Source: CAIWHR01 sp963734575 (GTDB taxonomy: Bacteria > Pseudomonadota > Gammaproteobacteria > Burkholderiales > Casimicrobiaceae). Taken from it: 64,000 nt of DNA. The stretch spans positions 1 to 64,000 of the forward strand of contig CAVTHT010000004.1 in NCBI GenBank assembly GCA_963734575.1. Direction: 5' to 3'. Below the pieces are notes generated by a model. The model did not search any database, was not told the origin of the DNA, and saw only the letters and a program-made list of their open reading frames with translations. Each line of letters opens with the position of its first letter. Positions within the stretch are counted from its first letter, which is position 1. Shown here one piece after another: positions 1 through 8,091 of this stretch. A program made the position numbers and the translations under genes.

Positions 1-541
1 AGATGTCGACTACGGCACCGGACATCCCAAAGTACGGTGGAAGCACGGTGATGAATAACCATGCGTAGGCGCTGAAGAACAGCACCTGGAAAATGGAGTT
101 GAACGCAACGAGGCCCGCTGCGTATTCCGTCGAACCCTTGGCCAGTTCGTTCCAGACGATGACCATCGCGATGCAGCGTGCCAAGCCGATCATGATGAGA
201 CCAACCATGTATTCCGGCTTGTCGTGCAGGAAGACAATCGCGAGGGCGAACATGAGCACCGGGCCGACGACCCAGTTCTGGACCAGCGAAAGCGCCAGCA
301 CCTTCTTGTCCCGGAAGACGTCGGGCAGCTCCTCGTAGCGCACTTTCGCGAACGGCGGATACATCATCAGGATCAGGCCGACGGCAATGGGGACATTGGT
401 CGCGCCGACCTGGAAGCGGTTGATGAAGCCTTCGATGCCCGGCACGAAAAAACCGAGGCCCACTCCCAGGGCCATGGCCGCAAAGATCCAGACGGTCAGA
501 TACCGGTCGAGAAACGAGAGCTTTCTGGTGATCGCGCTCAT
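1..541 (-). CDS. acr3: Arsenite efflux permease, ACR3 family (3' end outside window)
   Basis: This gene encodes an inner-membrane carrier that exports arsenite. Reading the minus strand from the ATG at 541 gives about 180 residues starting MSAITRKLSF, with several hydrophobic segments and the ACR3 signature LARCIAMVIVWN, whose cysteine (about residue 123) is the conserved thiol of the family in the fourth membrane helix. ACR3 proteins are about 350 residues, so roughly half is missing beyond position 1. It is the last gene of a minus-strand arsR-arsC-acr3 operon and starts 45 bases after arsC ends. Expression is expected to be arsenite-induced through ArsR. Family assignment is firm; transport specificity is taken from the family. 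Confidence 0.9.
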   Translation of the reverse strand, partial: MSAITRKLSFLDRYLTVWIFAAMALGVGLGFFVPGIEGFINRFQVGATNVPIAVGLILMMYPPFAKVRYEELPDVFRDKKVLALSLVQNWVVGPVLMFALAIVFLHDKPEYMVGLIMIGLARCIAMVIVWNELAKGSTEYAAGLVAFNSIFQVLFFSAYAWLFITVLPPYFGMSGAVVDI

Positions 542-586
542 GGATGGTTGCCAGATGATTCAGGTGGAGTCCGCCTGAGAACACAA

Positions 587-1066
587 CTAGACGGAGATGT
601 CCCCGATACGATCGAGCTCGGCCTTGAACCGTTGCCGATCGTGCTGCAAGCTCACCAGGGGCAGCGCGAGAAAGGCTTCGATGCGCCTACGCAGGAGTCG
701 ATAAGCCCGCTCGAAAGCCGCGTCGATCTCGGCGTCGCTTCCCGACATCTTCGCCGGATCTTCCACATCCCAATGCGCTCTCAACACCGGACCGAGATAC
801 GCGGGACACGTCTCGCCGGCGGCGCTCGAGCACACCGTGATCACCACGTCCGGCGTGACCGGTAGGTGGTCCCACGTCTTGCTGTGGTACCCCTCGGTCG
901 AGATTCCTTCCCGCTGCAGCAAGGCAAGCGTGTGCGGGTTGATCTTGCCCGTCGGGTGACTGCCGGCACTCATGGCGTGCCAACCCGGCGGCGCAAGGTG
1001 GTTGCAGGTTGCCTCGGCCAGGATCGAGCGGGCCGAGTTGCCGGTGCACAGAAAGAGTACGTTCAT
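587..1066 (-). CDS. arsC: Arsenate reductase, thioredoxin-coupled low-molecular-weight phosphatase type
   Basis: The cytoplasmic enzyme reduces arsenate to arsenite, which Acr3 then exports. The 159-residue product begins MNVLFLCTGNSARS, containing the CX5R oxyanion loop (Cys7 to Arg13). A second redox pair is seen at Cys79 and Cys87 in VCSSAAGETCP, matching the three-cysteine relay of thioredoxin-dependent ArsC. The usual Asp after the second Cys is Ser here. The ATG at 1066 overlaps the arsR stop by four bases (ATGA), so the two genes are probably translationally coupled. A longer open frame upstream exists but lacks homology; this start is chosen because the P-loop begins a few residues in, as in the family. 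Confidence 0.93.
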   Translation of the reverse strand: MNVLFLCTGNSARSILAEATCNHLAPPGWHAMSAGSHPTGKINPHTLALLQREGISTEGYHSKTWDHLPVTPDVVITVCSSAAGETCPAYLGPVLRAHWDVEDPAKMSGSDAEIDAAFERAYRLLRRRIEAFLALPLVSLQHDRQRFKAELDRIGDISV

Positions 1067-1440
1067 CGCTGTAACCGCACTTTGCTTGTCGGTGCGTTGC
1101 CGTTGCGGCGGACCTTTACGACGCCTGTCGCTGGCAGGACTCCACACTGTTCCGGGTGACCGGCACAGCACTCTTCCGTGAGGTAGGCGATCAAGTCCCG
1201 CATGACGGTGAAGTTCGCGCGATAGCGCTGGTATCGGCCTTCCTGCTCCACCGAAAGCAGTCCCGCCTGCGTCATCGCCTTGAGGTGAAATGACGTATTC
1301 GTGGCCGGGAGGTCGAGTTCGGATGCGATCTGGCCCGCAACCATCCCCGTGCTGCCTTGCTTCACCAGCAGGCGATAGACATCGAGGCGAATGGCCGACG
1401 CGAGTGACTCGAAGATCTGGGTGGCAATTTTCTTTTTCAT
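1063..1440 (-). CDS. arsR: ArsR-family metalloregulatory repressor
   Basis: A winged-helix repressor of about 125 residues that is expected to release DNA when arsenite binds. The start is taken as the ATG at 1440 (MKKKIATQIFESLASAIRL); an upstream in-frame TTG at 1455 lies inside a palindrome and is unlikely. The recognition helix region is ATNTSFHLKAMTQAGLL. Candidate metal-binding cysteines are near the C terminus (TEECCAGHPEQCGV) rather than the classic CVCDL in the DNA-binding helix, so it belongs to the ArsR group with C-terminal cysteines. First gene of the arsR-arsC-acr3 operon. Regulation is likely autorepression at the palindrome just upstream. Confidence 0.92.
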   Translation of the reverse strand: MKKKIATQIFESLASAIRLDVYRLLVKQGSTGMVAGQIASELDLPATNTSFHLKAMTQAGLLSVEQEGRYQRYRANFTVMRDLIAYLTEECCAGHPEQCGVLPATGVVKVRRNGNAPTSKVRLQR

Positions 1441-1442
1441 TG

Positions 1443-1458
1443 TCCAAGTATACAAGGA
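1443..1458. promoter_or_regulatory. Imperfect palindrome before arsR, candidate ArsR operator
   Basis: The 16-base sequence TCCAAGTATACAAGGA has a GTATAC core and outer TCC/GGA arms, with 6 of 8 paired positions symmetric. It ends two bases upstream of the arsR ATG. The position and symmetry suit an autoregulatory operator, but binding is inferred only. Confidence 0.4.
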
Positions 1459-1535
1459 TGGTTGAAGCGTTGCAACAGAACTGCCGGCAATCCTGTCCGG
1501 GGTAGCGGGGCATTCGGAGTTCTTGCCTAGGGCGC

Positions 1536-1922
1536 TTACGGCGTCCCCGGTACCTGGCGAGCACGCTTCTTCGCGGCCGCTTTACCTCTAACGTGGGGTT
1601 CCGCTTCGAACGTGCTGAACACGTCTTCGGCCCAGGACAGTGCCGCAATCACGTTCGGAAATCCGATCGTGGGCGCGATCAACATCACCGCCTGCCGAAT
1701 CTCGGCCTTGGTTGCTCCGGCTTCGATAGCGCGACGAACATGGCTGTGCACCGCGCCTTCCGATCGTATGGACGCCGACGCCGCGAGTTGGAGCAGGTGC
1801 GCAGTCTTGTTGTCGATAGGTCCCGCACCGCGCACCGCCGTACCGACACCGTCCCACGCGTCGAAGAACACCGGATATTCGTTACGCAGTTGCAGGTAGA
1901 ACTTCGGAGGCTTTCGTGCCAC
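1536..1922 (-). CDS. Carboxymuconolactone decarboxylase/AhpD-like protein without cysteines
   Basis: The 128-residue product has the all-helical CMD/AhpD core, recognisable as HSHVRRAIEAGATKAEIRQAVMLIAPTIGFP. In AhpD-type members a CxxC precedes the histidine; here the equivalent positions are Ser54 and Ala57 before His61, and the whole protein has no cysteine. It therefore cannot act as a disulfide reductase. The GTG at 1922 is chosen because AAGGAG lies at good spacing upstream; the longer TTG start at 1955 has no such site. It is divergent from the molybdoenzyme operon and downstream of nothing obvious, separated from arsR by 95 bases. The C terminus is basic (RGKAAAKKRARQ). Function unknown. 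Confidence 0.8.
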   Translation of the reverse strand: MARKPPKFYLQLRNEYPVFFDAWDGVGTAVRGAGPIDNKTAHLLQLAASASIRSEGAVHSHVRRAIEAGATKAEIRQAVMLIAPTIGFPNVIAALSWAEDVFSTFEAEPHVRGKAAAKKRARQVPGTP

Positions 1923-2016
1923 TTGCTTCTCCTTCGCAGACGGCCATGCTCGCAATCCAGCGCGAATCAGTCGGGTACGTGTTCTGCGTCATTTTGACCA
2001 TAACCTTGCCGCGGCT

Positions 2017-2054
2017 GTTGACCTCAATCAACGGCGCATTTCGCGTACCCGCGA
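2017..2054. promoter_or_regulatory. Two inverted repeats between the divergent CMD gene and the molybdoenzyme operon
   Basis: GTTGA-CCTCAA-TCAAC (2017-2032) and TCGCG-TACC-CGCGA (2041-2054) both have perfect 5-base arms. They sit 60-100 bases before the first gene of the operon. No convincing -35/-10 pair was found here. They could be operators; nothing links them to a named regulator. Confidence 0.3.
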
Positions 2055-2114
2055 CAATGCATTAGCCCGTGGCCAGGCTGGTCACGCGGCGAATCGTCAC
2101 GGGAGAAATGCTGC

Positions 2115-4733
2115 ATGGAACTCCGCCGCCGTAGTTTCCTGAAAGGGATGGGTGCGCTAGGCGCGATCGCCGGTACCGAGTTGAGCTTCGAGGCGCTTGC
2201 CCAGTCCGTTGCCAAGTCCGGCAAGAACGCCGCTCCGAACGCGGCAACGAGCGGCGCCGCTGCGCTCGAAGTTAAGCACGTCAAGTCCGGGTGCGCGATC
2301 TGCCCGAACTTCTGCGGCATCGACGCGACCGTGGTCAACGGAGTGGTGCGAACAATCTATCCCGACGCCGCGCGTGCCGAGTTCTACAACCACGGCATCT
2401 GCCCAAAGGGCGCATCGGGGATGTTCAACACCTACGACCCGTATCGGCTAAAGAAGCCGCTGAAGCGCACCAATCCGAAGAAGGGGCCGAACGAGAATCC
2501 GGGCTGGGTCGAGATTTCGTGGAACGATGCGTTCACCGAAATATCAGGCCGTCTCGCGCGCATCCGCGCGGATAATCCGTCCAAGCTCGTGTGGCAGCAC
2601 GGCCAAGGAAAGTACCTGATCCAGGAACAGTTCTGTGAAGCCTTCACAAAGGCGTTCGGTACACCGAATATGGTGCATCGGACGACGGCGTGCGAAGCGG
2701 CACGCCACGTAGCCGATGAACTGACGTGGGCGAGCGCGGGCATCCTGCCGGATCTCAAATACTCGAAGCTGCTGCTCAACTTCGGCGCGAACTATCACGA
2801 AGGTGAGCAGGCATCGCGCTGGCTCGACTGGCAGACGGTCACCAGCCGCGAACAGAACGGTCTCAAGACGGTCGTCGTCGAGCCCCGTCTCTCGGGTGTT
2901 GCGGCCAAGGCCGACGAGTGGGTGCCGGTCCGACCCGGCAAGGATCCGGTCATGTTGCTTGCGATGGCGAAGGTGCTCATCGACGCGAACACGATCGACG
3001 AGCCGTTTCTTGTGGAGTTCACCAATGCGCCTCAGCTCGTCGACGAGGCGGGAATCATCCTCAAGGATAAGGATGGGAAGACGCCCCTGGTATGGGACAC
3101 GGTCACGCAGTCCGCAAAGCCCTACGTTACTGGAGTGAAGCCGACACTGAAGGGCACGTACACCGTCGACGGCAAGCCGATGCGGACGGCCTTCCAAGTG
3201 CTGTCGGATAGCCTGAAGGACATCACGCCGCAATATGCGGAAGAGGTCGCAGGGATACCCGCCGCCACAGTGGTGCGCCTCGCCGAGACGTTCGCCAAGG
3301 AGGCACGCATCGGCGAGACGATCGAAATCGAAGGGCAGAAGCTGCGCTATCGGCCGGCGGTCATGTACACGTTCCGCGGCATCACGGCGAAGGAGCACGG
3401 TGTGCAGGGCTGGCGTACCGGGCTCATTCTCAACATGCTGGTTGGCAACATCGATGCGGTCGGCGGATTGATCCTTGGCGGCGCGTATGCGCGACCGCAG
3501 TACTTCGATGTGAGCGTGTGCGAGTACCCGCCCAAGCGGGCGGACCTTGCGCAGAGCGTGTTCTTCCCCTATGCGAACCACCATATCGCGCAAACGCCGA
3601 ACCTGACCGTGCAGGATCCAAAGGCATATGGCTTGTCGTACACGCCGGAAATGCAGATCTTCTACGGCAGCAATCGGCCGGTGTCGATTCCGAACTCGTG
3701 GCAGCAGTTCGAGGGCCTGACCAAGACGTACAACGTCGTGATCGACGTCATCATGACCGAGAACTGCTGGTATGCCGATGTCGTGTTGCCGGACAAGACC
3801 TACCTCGAGTCCTGGCACTATGCACCGACTCGCGGCACGCCCGATACCGGACATATGGCGATCCGCCAGCCCATGACCAACCCATACAACCTCGAGTGGG
3901 ACGCGTTCGCCATCCTGTGGGAGATCTCCAAGCGTCTCGACATGCGCGACAAGTTCGCCGAGGAGTGCAACAAGTCATGGGGCCTGAAAGAGGTCACATT
4001 CAAACCGGGTCGCGACTACACCCAGCGGGAAGGCGTCGAGATCATCTGGGCCGACAAGACGAAGAAGGACTTTTCGGTCGCAATCGAGCAGGGCTTCGTT
4101 GGCAGCAAGAAGAGCGCCAAGAGCAAGTATCTCGGTGGTGCGGAGGACAAATTCAAAGGTCCCGGCAAAGCCAAGATCAAGCTCTATGCCGACCAGCTGA
4201 TCGACACGTATTACAAGGTCGAAGGCATCGCGAAGAAGAACAATCTCGCCAACATCGACCTGGCGAAGTTCAAGATCGCCTACTCACCGCTGCCGAACAA
4301 GGACCATGCGTTTCCAACGCCCCATAGGGAAGCAACGGATTACCCGTTCTACGTCATCACCCACAAGCGGATGTATCGGAACCAGTCCGGCTTCACCGTG
4401 AACAACGCCATCCTGAATCAGGCGCTCGGCCCGGACGCCGCGACGAATTACGTGCAGATCAATGCCAAGGCTGCCGCCGACTTGGGCATCAGGAGCGACG
4501 ACAGCGTCACCATCGAGACGCGCGTGGGCAAGATCAAGGGTACCGCGCAGGTCACGCAGGGAATCCGTCCCGACACGATCGCGGTGTCGTATCACTATGG
4601 GCAGTGGAGCCCGGGCTTGTCTCCGATGGGCCGCAAGGGCACCGCCATCAACCAGGTGCTCGAGCATCATCCGGACCTGATCTCCGGACACAACTCGTTC
4701 AACGACACCAAGTGCAAGGTCTACAAGGCGTAA
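2115..4733 (+). CDS. Tat-exported bis-MGD molybdopterin oxidoreductase, catalytic subunit, substrate unknown
   Basis: The 872-residue product belongs to the DMSO-reductase superfamily (complex iron-sulfur molybdoenzymes). A Tat signal is visible at residues 4-10 (RRRSFLKG), and a 4Fe-4S motif follows as CAICPNFC plus a fourth cysteine in HGICPKGASG. The likely molybdenum ligand is the cysteine in HRTTACEAARH, placing it with the Cys-ligand group (arsenate reductase ArrA, arsenite oxidase ArxA, polysulfide reductase PsrA, phenylacetyl-CoA oxidoreductase PadB). Length fits ArrA, ArxA or PadB. It is the first gene of a seven-gene operon with no NrfD-like membrane anchor. Proximity to ars and aio genes favours an arsenic-related role, but this is inference; the substrate is not identified. 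Confidence 0.85.
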   Translation: MELRRRSFLKGMGALGAIAGTELSFEALAQSVAKSGKNAAPNAATSGAAALEVKHVKSGCAICPNFCGIDATVVNGVVRTIYPDAARAEFYNHGICPKGASGMFNTYDPYRLKKPLKRTNPKKGPNENPGWVEISWNDAFTEISGRLARIRADNPSKLVWQHGQGKYLIQEQFCEAFTKAFGTPNMVHRTTACEAARHVADELTWASAGILPDLKYSKLLLNFGANYHEGEQASRWLDWQTVTSREQNGLKTVVVEPRLSGVAAKADEWVPVRPGKDPVMLLAMAKVLIDANTIDEPFLVEFTNAPQLVDEAGIILKDKDGKTPLVWDTVTQSAKPYVTGVKPTLKGTYTVDGKPMRTAFQVLSDSLKDITPQYAEEVAGIPAATVVRLAETFAKEARIGETIEIEGQKLRYRPAVMYTFRGITAKEHGVQGWRTGLILNMLVGNIDAVGGLILGGAYARPQYFDVSVCEYPPKRADLAQSVFFPYANHHIAQTPNLTVQDPKAYGLSYTPEMQIFYGSNRPVSIPNSWQQFEGLTKTYNVVIDVIMTENCWYADVVLPDKTYLESWHYAPTRGTPDTGHMAIRQPMTNPYNLEWDAFAILWEISKRLDMRDKFAEECNKSWGLKEVTFKPGRDYTQREGVEIIWADKTKKDFSVAIEQGFVGSKKSAKSKYLGGAEDKFKGPGKAKIKLYADQLIDTYYKVEGIAKKNNLANIDLAKFKIAYSPLPNKDHAFPTPHREATDYPFYVITHKRMYRNQSGFTVNNAILNQALGPDAATNYVQINAKAAADLGIRSDDSVTIETRVGKIKGTAQVTQGIRPDTIAVSYHYGQWSPGLSPMGRKGTAINQVLEHHPDLISGHNSFNDTKCKVYKA

Positions 4734-4748
4734 CGGGAGACGGCGATC

Positions 4749-5441
4749 ATGACCAAGTTTGTACGACTGATTGACCAGGAGCGGTGCATGGGATGCCGCT
4801 CGTGTGTGGCCGCCTGCGCCGTGGAGAACTATTTCACCCCGGAGGCGCCATGGAATGTGATGGTCGAGTACGAAGTCGGCACGTACCCGAACGTGAAGCG
4901 CATCTACAACACGATGAACTGCATGCATTGCGAACAGCCGTCGTGCAAGGCCGCATGTGACGCGACGGGTGCGAAGGCGATCACCAAGAACGAATACGGT
5001 GTCGTGCTCGTCGACTACGACAAGTGCACGGGATGCGGTTATTGTGCGGCGGTGTGTCCGTACGGAGTGCCGCAGCTCAACAAGCAGCTAGACTCCCTGG
5101 CTCCAGGCAAGGGCAAGATCGGTGCCGAGAACATCGCTTACGCGGATCGGCATCCCACGCACCGCAAGAAAGCGAAGACTGTGGAGAAGTGCACGTTCTG
5201 CTGGCACAAGCTGGAAGCGGCCATCAAGGATGGCAAGCAGGATCGCATCGGCAAGGACCAGGCCTACACGCCGAGCTGCGACCTGGTGTGTCCGGTGCAA
5301 GCGCGGGTGTTCGGCGACGCGGACGACCCGAATTCCGAAGTGTCGAAGCGCATTGCGGCCACGAAGGCCGTTCAGCTCAAGAAGCAGTTCGGCACGGGAC
5401 CCCAGGTCTATTACAGGTTGGCGGAAGGAGCAAAGGCATGA
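4749..5441 (+). CDS. Four-cluster 4Fe-4S electron-transfer subunit (DmsB/PsrB/NrfC type)
   Basis: This 230-residue ferredoxin-like subunit would take electrons to or from the molybdoenzyme. Four cysteine groups are visible: CMGCRSCVAAC near the N terminus, CMHCEQPSCKAAC, CTGCGYCAAVCPYG, and CTFCW paired with CDLVCPV. It has no signal peptide, as expected for a partner that is co-exported with the Tat-bearing catalytic subunit. It starts 15 bases after the catalytic gene with GGGAG upstream, and its stop overlaps the next ATG. Confidence 0.93.
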   Translation: MTKFVRLIDQERCMGCRSCVAACAVENYFTPEAPWNVMVEYEVGTYPNVKRIYNTMNCMHCEQPSCKAACDATGAKAITKNEYGVVLVDYDKCTGCGYCAAVCPYGVPQLNKQLDSLAPGKGKIGAENIAYADRHPTHRKKAKTVEKCTFCWHKLEAAIKDGKQDRIGKDQAYTPSCDLVCPVQARVFGDADDPNSEVSKRIAATKAVQLKKQFGTGPQVYYRLAEGAKA

Positions 5442-5758
5442 AGCGCCTGATCACGGCAATGGTCGTCGGATTGGCCATTTCGGCGCTGCCGGCGGCGGCG
5501 GCCGACACGGTCAAGAGGCCGGCCGGTCCGGCCGTCGTCGCGAAGTCAATTGATCCGGCGCGCGGGTCGTTCCACCGCGTGCACACGCAAAAGCTGAAGC
5601 TCGCTTGCGCTACGTGCCACAGCTCTGAGGTCAAGGATGTGCTGTTCCTGCGCGGCGCCGAGGTGGCTGCCAGCGGCACGGGTTCGGTCGATCGCGCCGT
5701 ATGCGCGGGGTGTCATCAAACGCCGGCCAAGCCGGCGTGGTACGGCACGGCGCGCTAA
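5438..5758 (+). CDS. Small diheme c-type cytochrome, secreted
   Basis: A 106-residue protein with an N-terminal signal peptide (MKRLITAMVVGLAIS, cleavage expected after about residue 22, AAAAD) and two CxxCH heme sites, CATCH and CAGCH. Upstream histidines (FHRVHTQ) could serve as distal ligands. ATGA overlap with the ferredoxin gene and TAATG overlap with the chaperone gene show it is an integral part of the operon. It stands where related operons usually carry a NrfD-type quinone-interacting membrane protein, so it may be the periplasmic electron acceptor or donor of the enzyme; that is inference. Confidence 0.87.
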   Translation: MKRLITAMVVGLAISALPAAAADTVKRPAGPAVVAKSIDPARGSFHRVHTQKLKLACATCHSSEVKDVLFLRGAEVAASGTGSVDRAVCAGCHQTPAKPAWYGTAR

Positions 5759-6432
5759 TGGAGGACGCGGCGCTCGCCGAACTCGCCCAGCGCCGCGGCA
5801 GCACTTACTGGCTCCTGTCGCGCCTCGTCCTCGAGGCGCCGAGCCCCGAGTGGTTGGCGGAGCTCGACGGTTTGCTCCGTGCAGTCACTCCTGATCTGGC
5901 AGCGCCGCTCGGAGCCGAGACGACCGCACTCCGGGATGCCGTTCATGAGGCGCGAGCCGACACCGGAGCGTCGATCAATCTGGCGATCCAGCACACCCGC
6001 CTCCTTGGCGGCCTGTCGCAGAGCTACGGGCCGCCCCCACCGTATGAATCCGTCGCGCTGGAGGGCAAGCTTCCGGGCGAGGCGACCATTGCGGTGGCGG
6101 CTGCGTATGCGGAGGCGGACTTCGATCCACCGGCCCCGGAGGCCGGGCCGCCGGATCACGCAGGGGCCGAGTTGCGCTTCCTGGCGCTTCTGTGTCGGCG
6201 CGAAAGCGAGGCGTGGCGATCCAATGACAGAAACACGGCTTTGGACGTGGTGGAGCGGGAGCGTGCGTTCCTCGACGATCATGTGTTGAGGTGGCTGCCC
6301 GACCATTGTGAGAAGCTGGTTGCCGCGGCCGAGGGGACCTATCATCGGGCCGTGCTGACACTGGTCGCCCGTGCCTGTCTGCTCGATCGCGAAGATGTCG
6401 AAGAGCTGCCACTGGCGGACAGAACCGCATGA
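5758..6432 (+). CDS. TorD/DmsD-family molybdoenzyme chaperone
   Basis: The 224-residue helical cytoplasmic protein resembles TorD-type chaperones, which bind the Tat signal and hold the catalytic subunit until cofactor is inserted. Family features are the N-terminal YWLLSRLVLEAPSPEWL segment, the AYAEADFDPP segment, and the C-terminal HRAVLTLVARACLLDRE helix. The start at 5758 overlaps the cytochrome stop (TAATG), and its own stop overlaps the next gene (ATGA). The dedicated client is presumably the 2115-4733 product. Confidence 0.85.
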   Translation: MEDAALAELAQRRGSTYWLLSRLVLEAPSPEWLAELDGLLRAVTPDLAAPLGAETTALRDAVHEARADTGASINLAIQHTRLLGGLSQSYGPPPPYESVALEGKLPGEATIAVAAAYAEADFDPPAPEAGPPDHAGAELRFLALLCRRESEAWRSNDRNTALDVVERERAFLDDHVLRWLPDHCEKLVAAAEGTYHRAVLTLVARACLLDREDVEELPLADRTA

Positions 6433-8060
6433 AAGCAGACGTTCGCCCGCCCGATGAGGGAAACGCGGATCGCCGCCACGCCCTACTGACGCGGCTCGAC
6501 CCGAGCCAGACCCCGGCACGGGGCGAGGGCGTGGTCTTCGACTCGCGAGGCGTGGTTCTCGTCGTGGGCGACGACGACAGCGTCATCCCACATGCGGCGA
6601 CACTCGCCCGGACGCTCCGCGTCGTAGTTTGTGCTCCCGGCGCGCAGGATGCGCGCGGGCTCCCGCGTGGCGTGACGTCCCTCGGCGGTCGTATCGTGAG
6701 CATCAAAGGTCGGATGGGGGCGTTCATCGTCCATGCCGCGACGTCGCGTCACGAAAGTGCCGACATCGGACGTTTCAGCCCGAACCCCGATCGCACGTTC
6801 GACCTCGTGCTCGATCTATCGCGACGGCCGCACTTCGCACAATTGGTGCCGCCCCTGGGCTATTTCGCGCCGAGCGCGCGGGCCGATGCCACTGCACACG
6901 CCATAACTACACTATCGAGCCTAGTCGGGCGTTTTTCCAAGCCTCGGTATTTCGAGTACACGGCCGATCTATGTGCCCATGGCGGCCAGGGCCTGCAGGG
7001 CTGCAATCGATGTATCGACGTGTGCTCTACGGCTGCGATTAAATCCGGTGGCAGTGTCGTCGAGGTCGACCCGTATCTATGTCAAGGTTGCGCAACGTGC
7101 ACCTTGGCTTGCCCGACAGGTGCACTGTCGTTCAAGGCCGCGCCGCGTTCAGATCTCATCCGTCAAGTCGCAGACACCTTGCGCGAGGCGCAGGCTGACG
7201 GGATTGCCCATCCGGTGCTGGTGGTTGGTGCGGACGGGCGGCGTGAAGCGGCCGAAGCCGTAGCCACGGTACGTTACCTGAAAGTGCCTGCGCTCCCTGC
7301 CTTTGGCGAGGAGATGTGGTTCGCCGCACTGACGCAAGGCGCAGCGGCGGTGGTGCTCGTCGATGATTCGTCGATGACTCGTCGCGCTCGTGAGCTGCTG
7401 GCCGAGCGGGTGCAGCTGGCCCGTGCCGTGCTTCAGAACATTGGAGCCTCGCAGGATTCGATCGAGCTTACGACCACGGAGGAGCTACCTCGGTCCCTCA
7501 CCGCAGCGGTGTCGCGGGCACAGTCGCGGGCACGAACTTCGGTGCCCAATCCCAAATCCACCAAACGGCCGATCCTGCTCGCCGCTGTTGACGCGTTGGC
7601 GTTGGGTCCCGCCACTGCGGCACATTCGCTGCCGGGCGGCTCGCCGTTCGGTGAGGTCGTCGTCGATCGGTCGAAGTGCACCGTCTGCCGGGCGTGCGTG
7701 AATCTATGTCCGACCGCCGCGCTTCAGGGCCGATCGGAACCTCGCCCGGTGCTGACGTTCATCGAGGCGAACTGCGTCCAATGCGGCATCTGCGAGATGG
7801 GCTGTCCTGAAAAGGCGATTTCGCTGAATCCGCGATTCGTCGCGGATCCGGTGGCGCGTGGCGCAGCTCGTGTGCTCCACGAAGACGACCTGGCATGTTG
7901 CTCGGCGTGCGGCGCGCCGTTCATGGCTGCATCGCTGCTTGCGTCGAGCATCGCGCATGTGAAAGACTTCCCAGGATTGATCTCCGCCGGCGGCATCGAG
8001 CGCTTGAAGATGTGTCCCGCGTGCCGGCAACGGGAGTCCATGCAGGCCGACGGCGGCTGA
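6429..8060 (+). CDS. Large cytoplasmic multi-cluster 4Fe-4S protein
   Basis: A 543-residue protein without a signal peptide. After a degenerate N-terminal domain it has a cysteine set C182, C192, C195, C199 (GCNRCIDVCSTAAI), a second set C218 to C228 (CQGCATCTLACPTGA), a nucleotide-fold-like middle (PVLVVGADGRREA), then two more clusters (CTVCRACVNLCPTAA and CVQCGICEMGCPEKAI) and a zinc-ribbon-like end (CCSACGAPF, CPACR). This architecture resembles the large ferredoxin that sits beside TorD in proteobacterial formate dehydrogenase clusters, but is shorter and lacks that family's N-terminal cysteine segment. It may supply electrons or help maturation. Translationally coupled to the chaperone by an ATGA overlap. 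Confidence 0.85.
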   Translation: MKADVRPPDEGNADRRHALLTRLDPSQTPARGEGVVFDSRGVVLVVGDDDSVIPHAATLARTLRVVVCAPGAQDARGLPRGVTSLGGRIVSIKGRMGAFIVHAATSRHESADIGRFSPNPDRTFDLVLDLSRRPHFAQLVPPLGYFAPSARADATAHAITTLSSLVGRFSKPRYFEYTADLCAHGGQGLQGCNRCIDVCSTAAIKSGGSVVEVDPYLCQGCATCTLACPTGALSFKAAPRSDLIRQVADTLREAQADGIAHPVLVVGADGRREAAEAVATVRYLKVPALPAFGEEMWFAALTQGAAAVVLVDDSSMTRRARELLAERVQLARAVLQNIGASQDSIELTTTEELPRSLTAAVSRAQSRARTSVPNPKSTKRPILLAAVDALALGPATAAHSLPGGSPFGEVVVDRSKCTVCRACVNLCPTAALQGRSEPRPVLTFIEANCVQCGICEMGCPEKAISLNPRFVADPVARGAARVLHEDDLACCSACGAPFMAASLLASSIAHVKDFPGLISAGGIERLKMCPACRQRESMQADGG

Positions 8061-8091
8061 CGGCGCGTGTGATGCGATTGCAGGAGGTGCC

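Noticed and set aside
587..1648. 353-residue frame that extends arsC upstream through arsR
   Set aside because: The upstream part is an out-of-frame shadow of arsR; ArsC homology begins at the ATG at 1066.
2544..3854. 436-residue open frame opposite the molybdoenzyme gene
   Set aside because: Shadow frame without domains; the plus-strand gene is certain.
2115..4733. Naming the molybdoenzyme arxA, arrA or padB
   Set aside because: Length and cysteine motifs fit several Cys-ligand families; the operon lacks the usual ArxC-type anchor. A tree would be needed.
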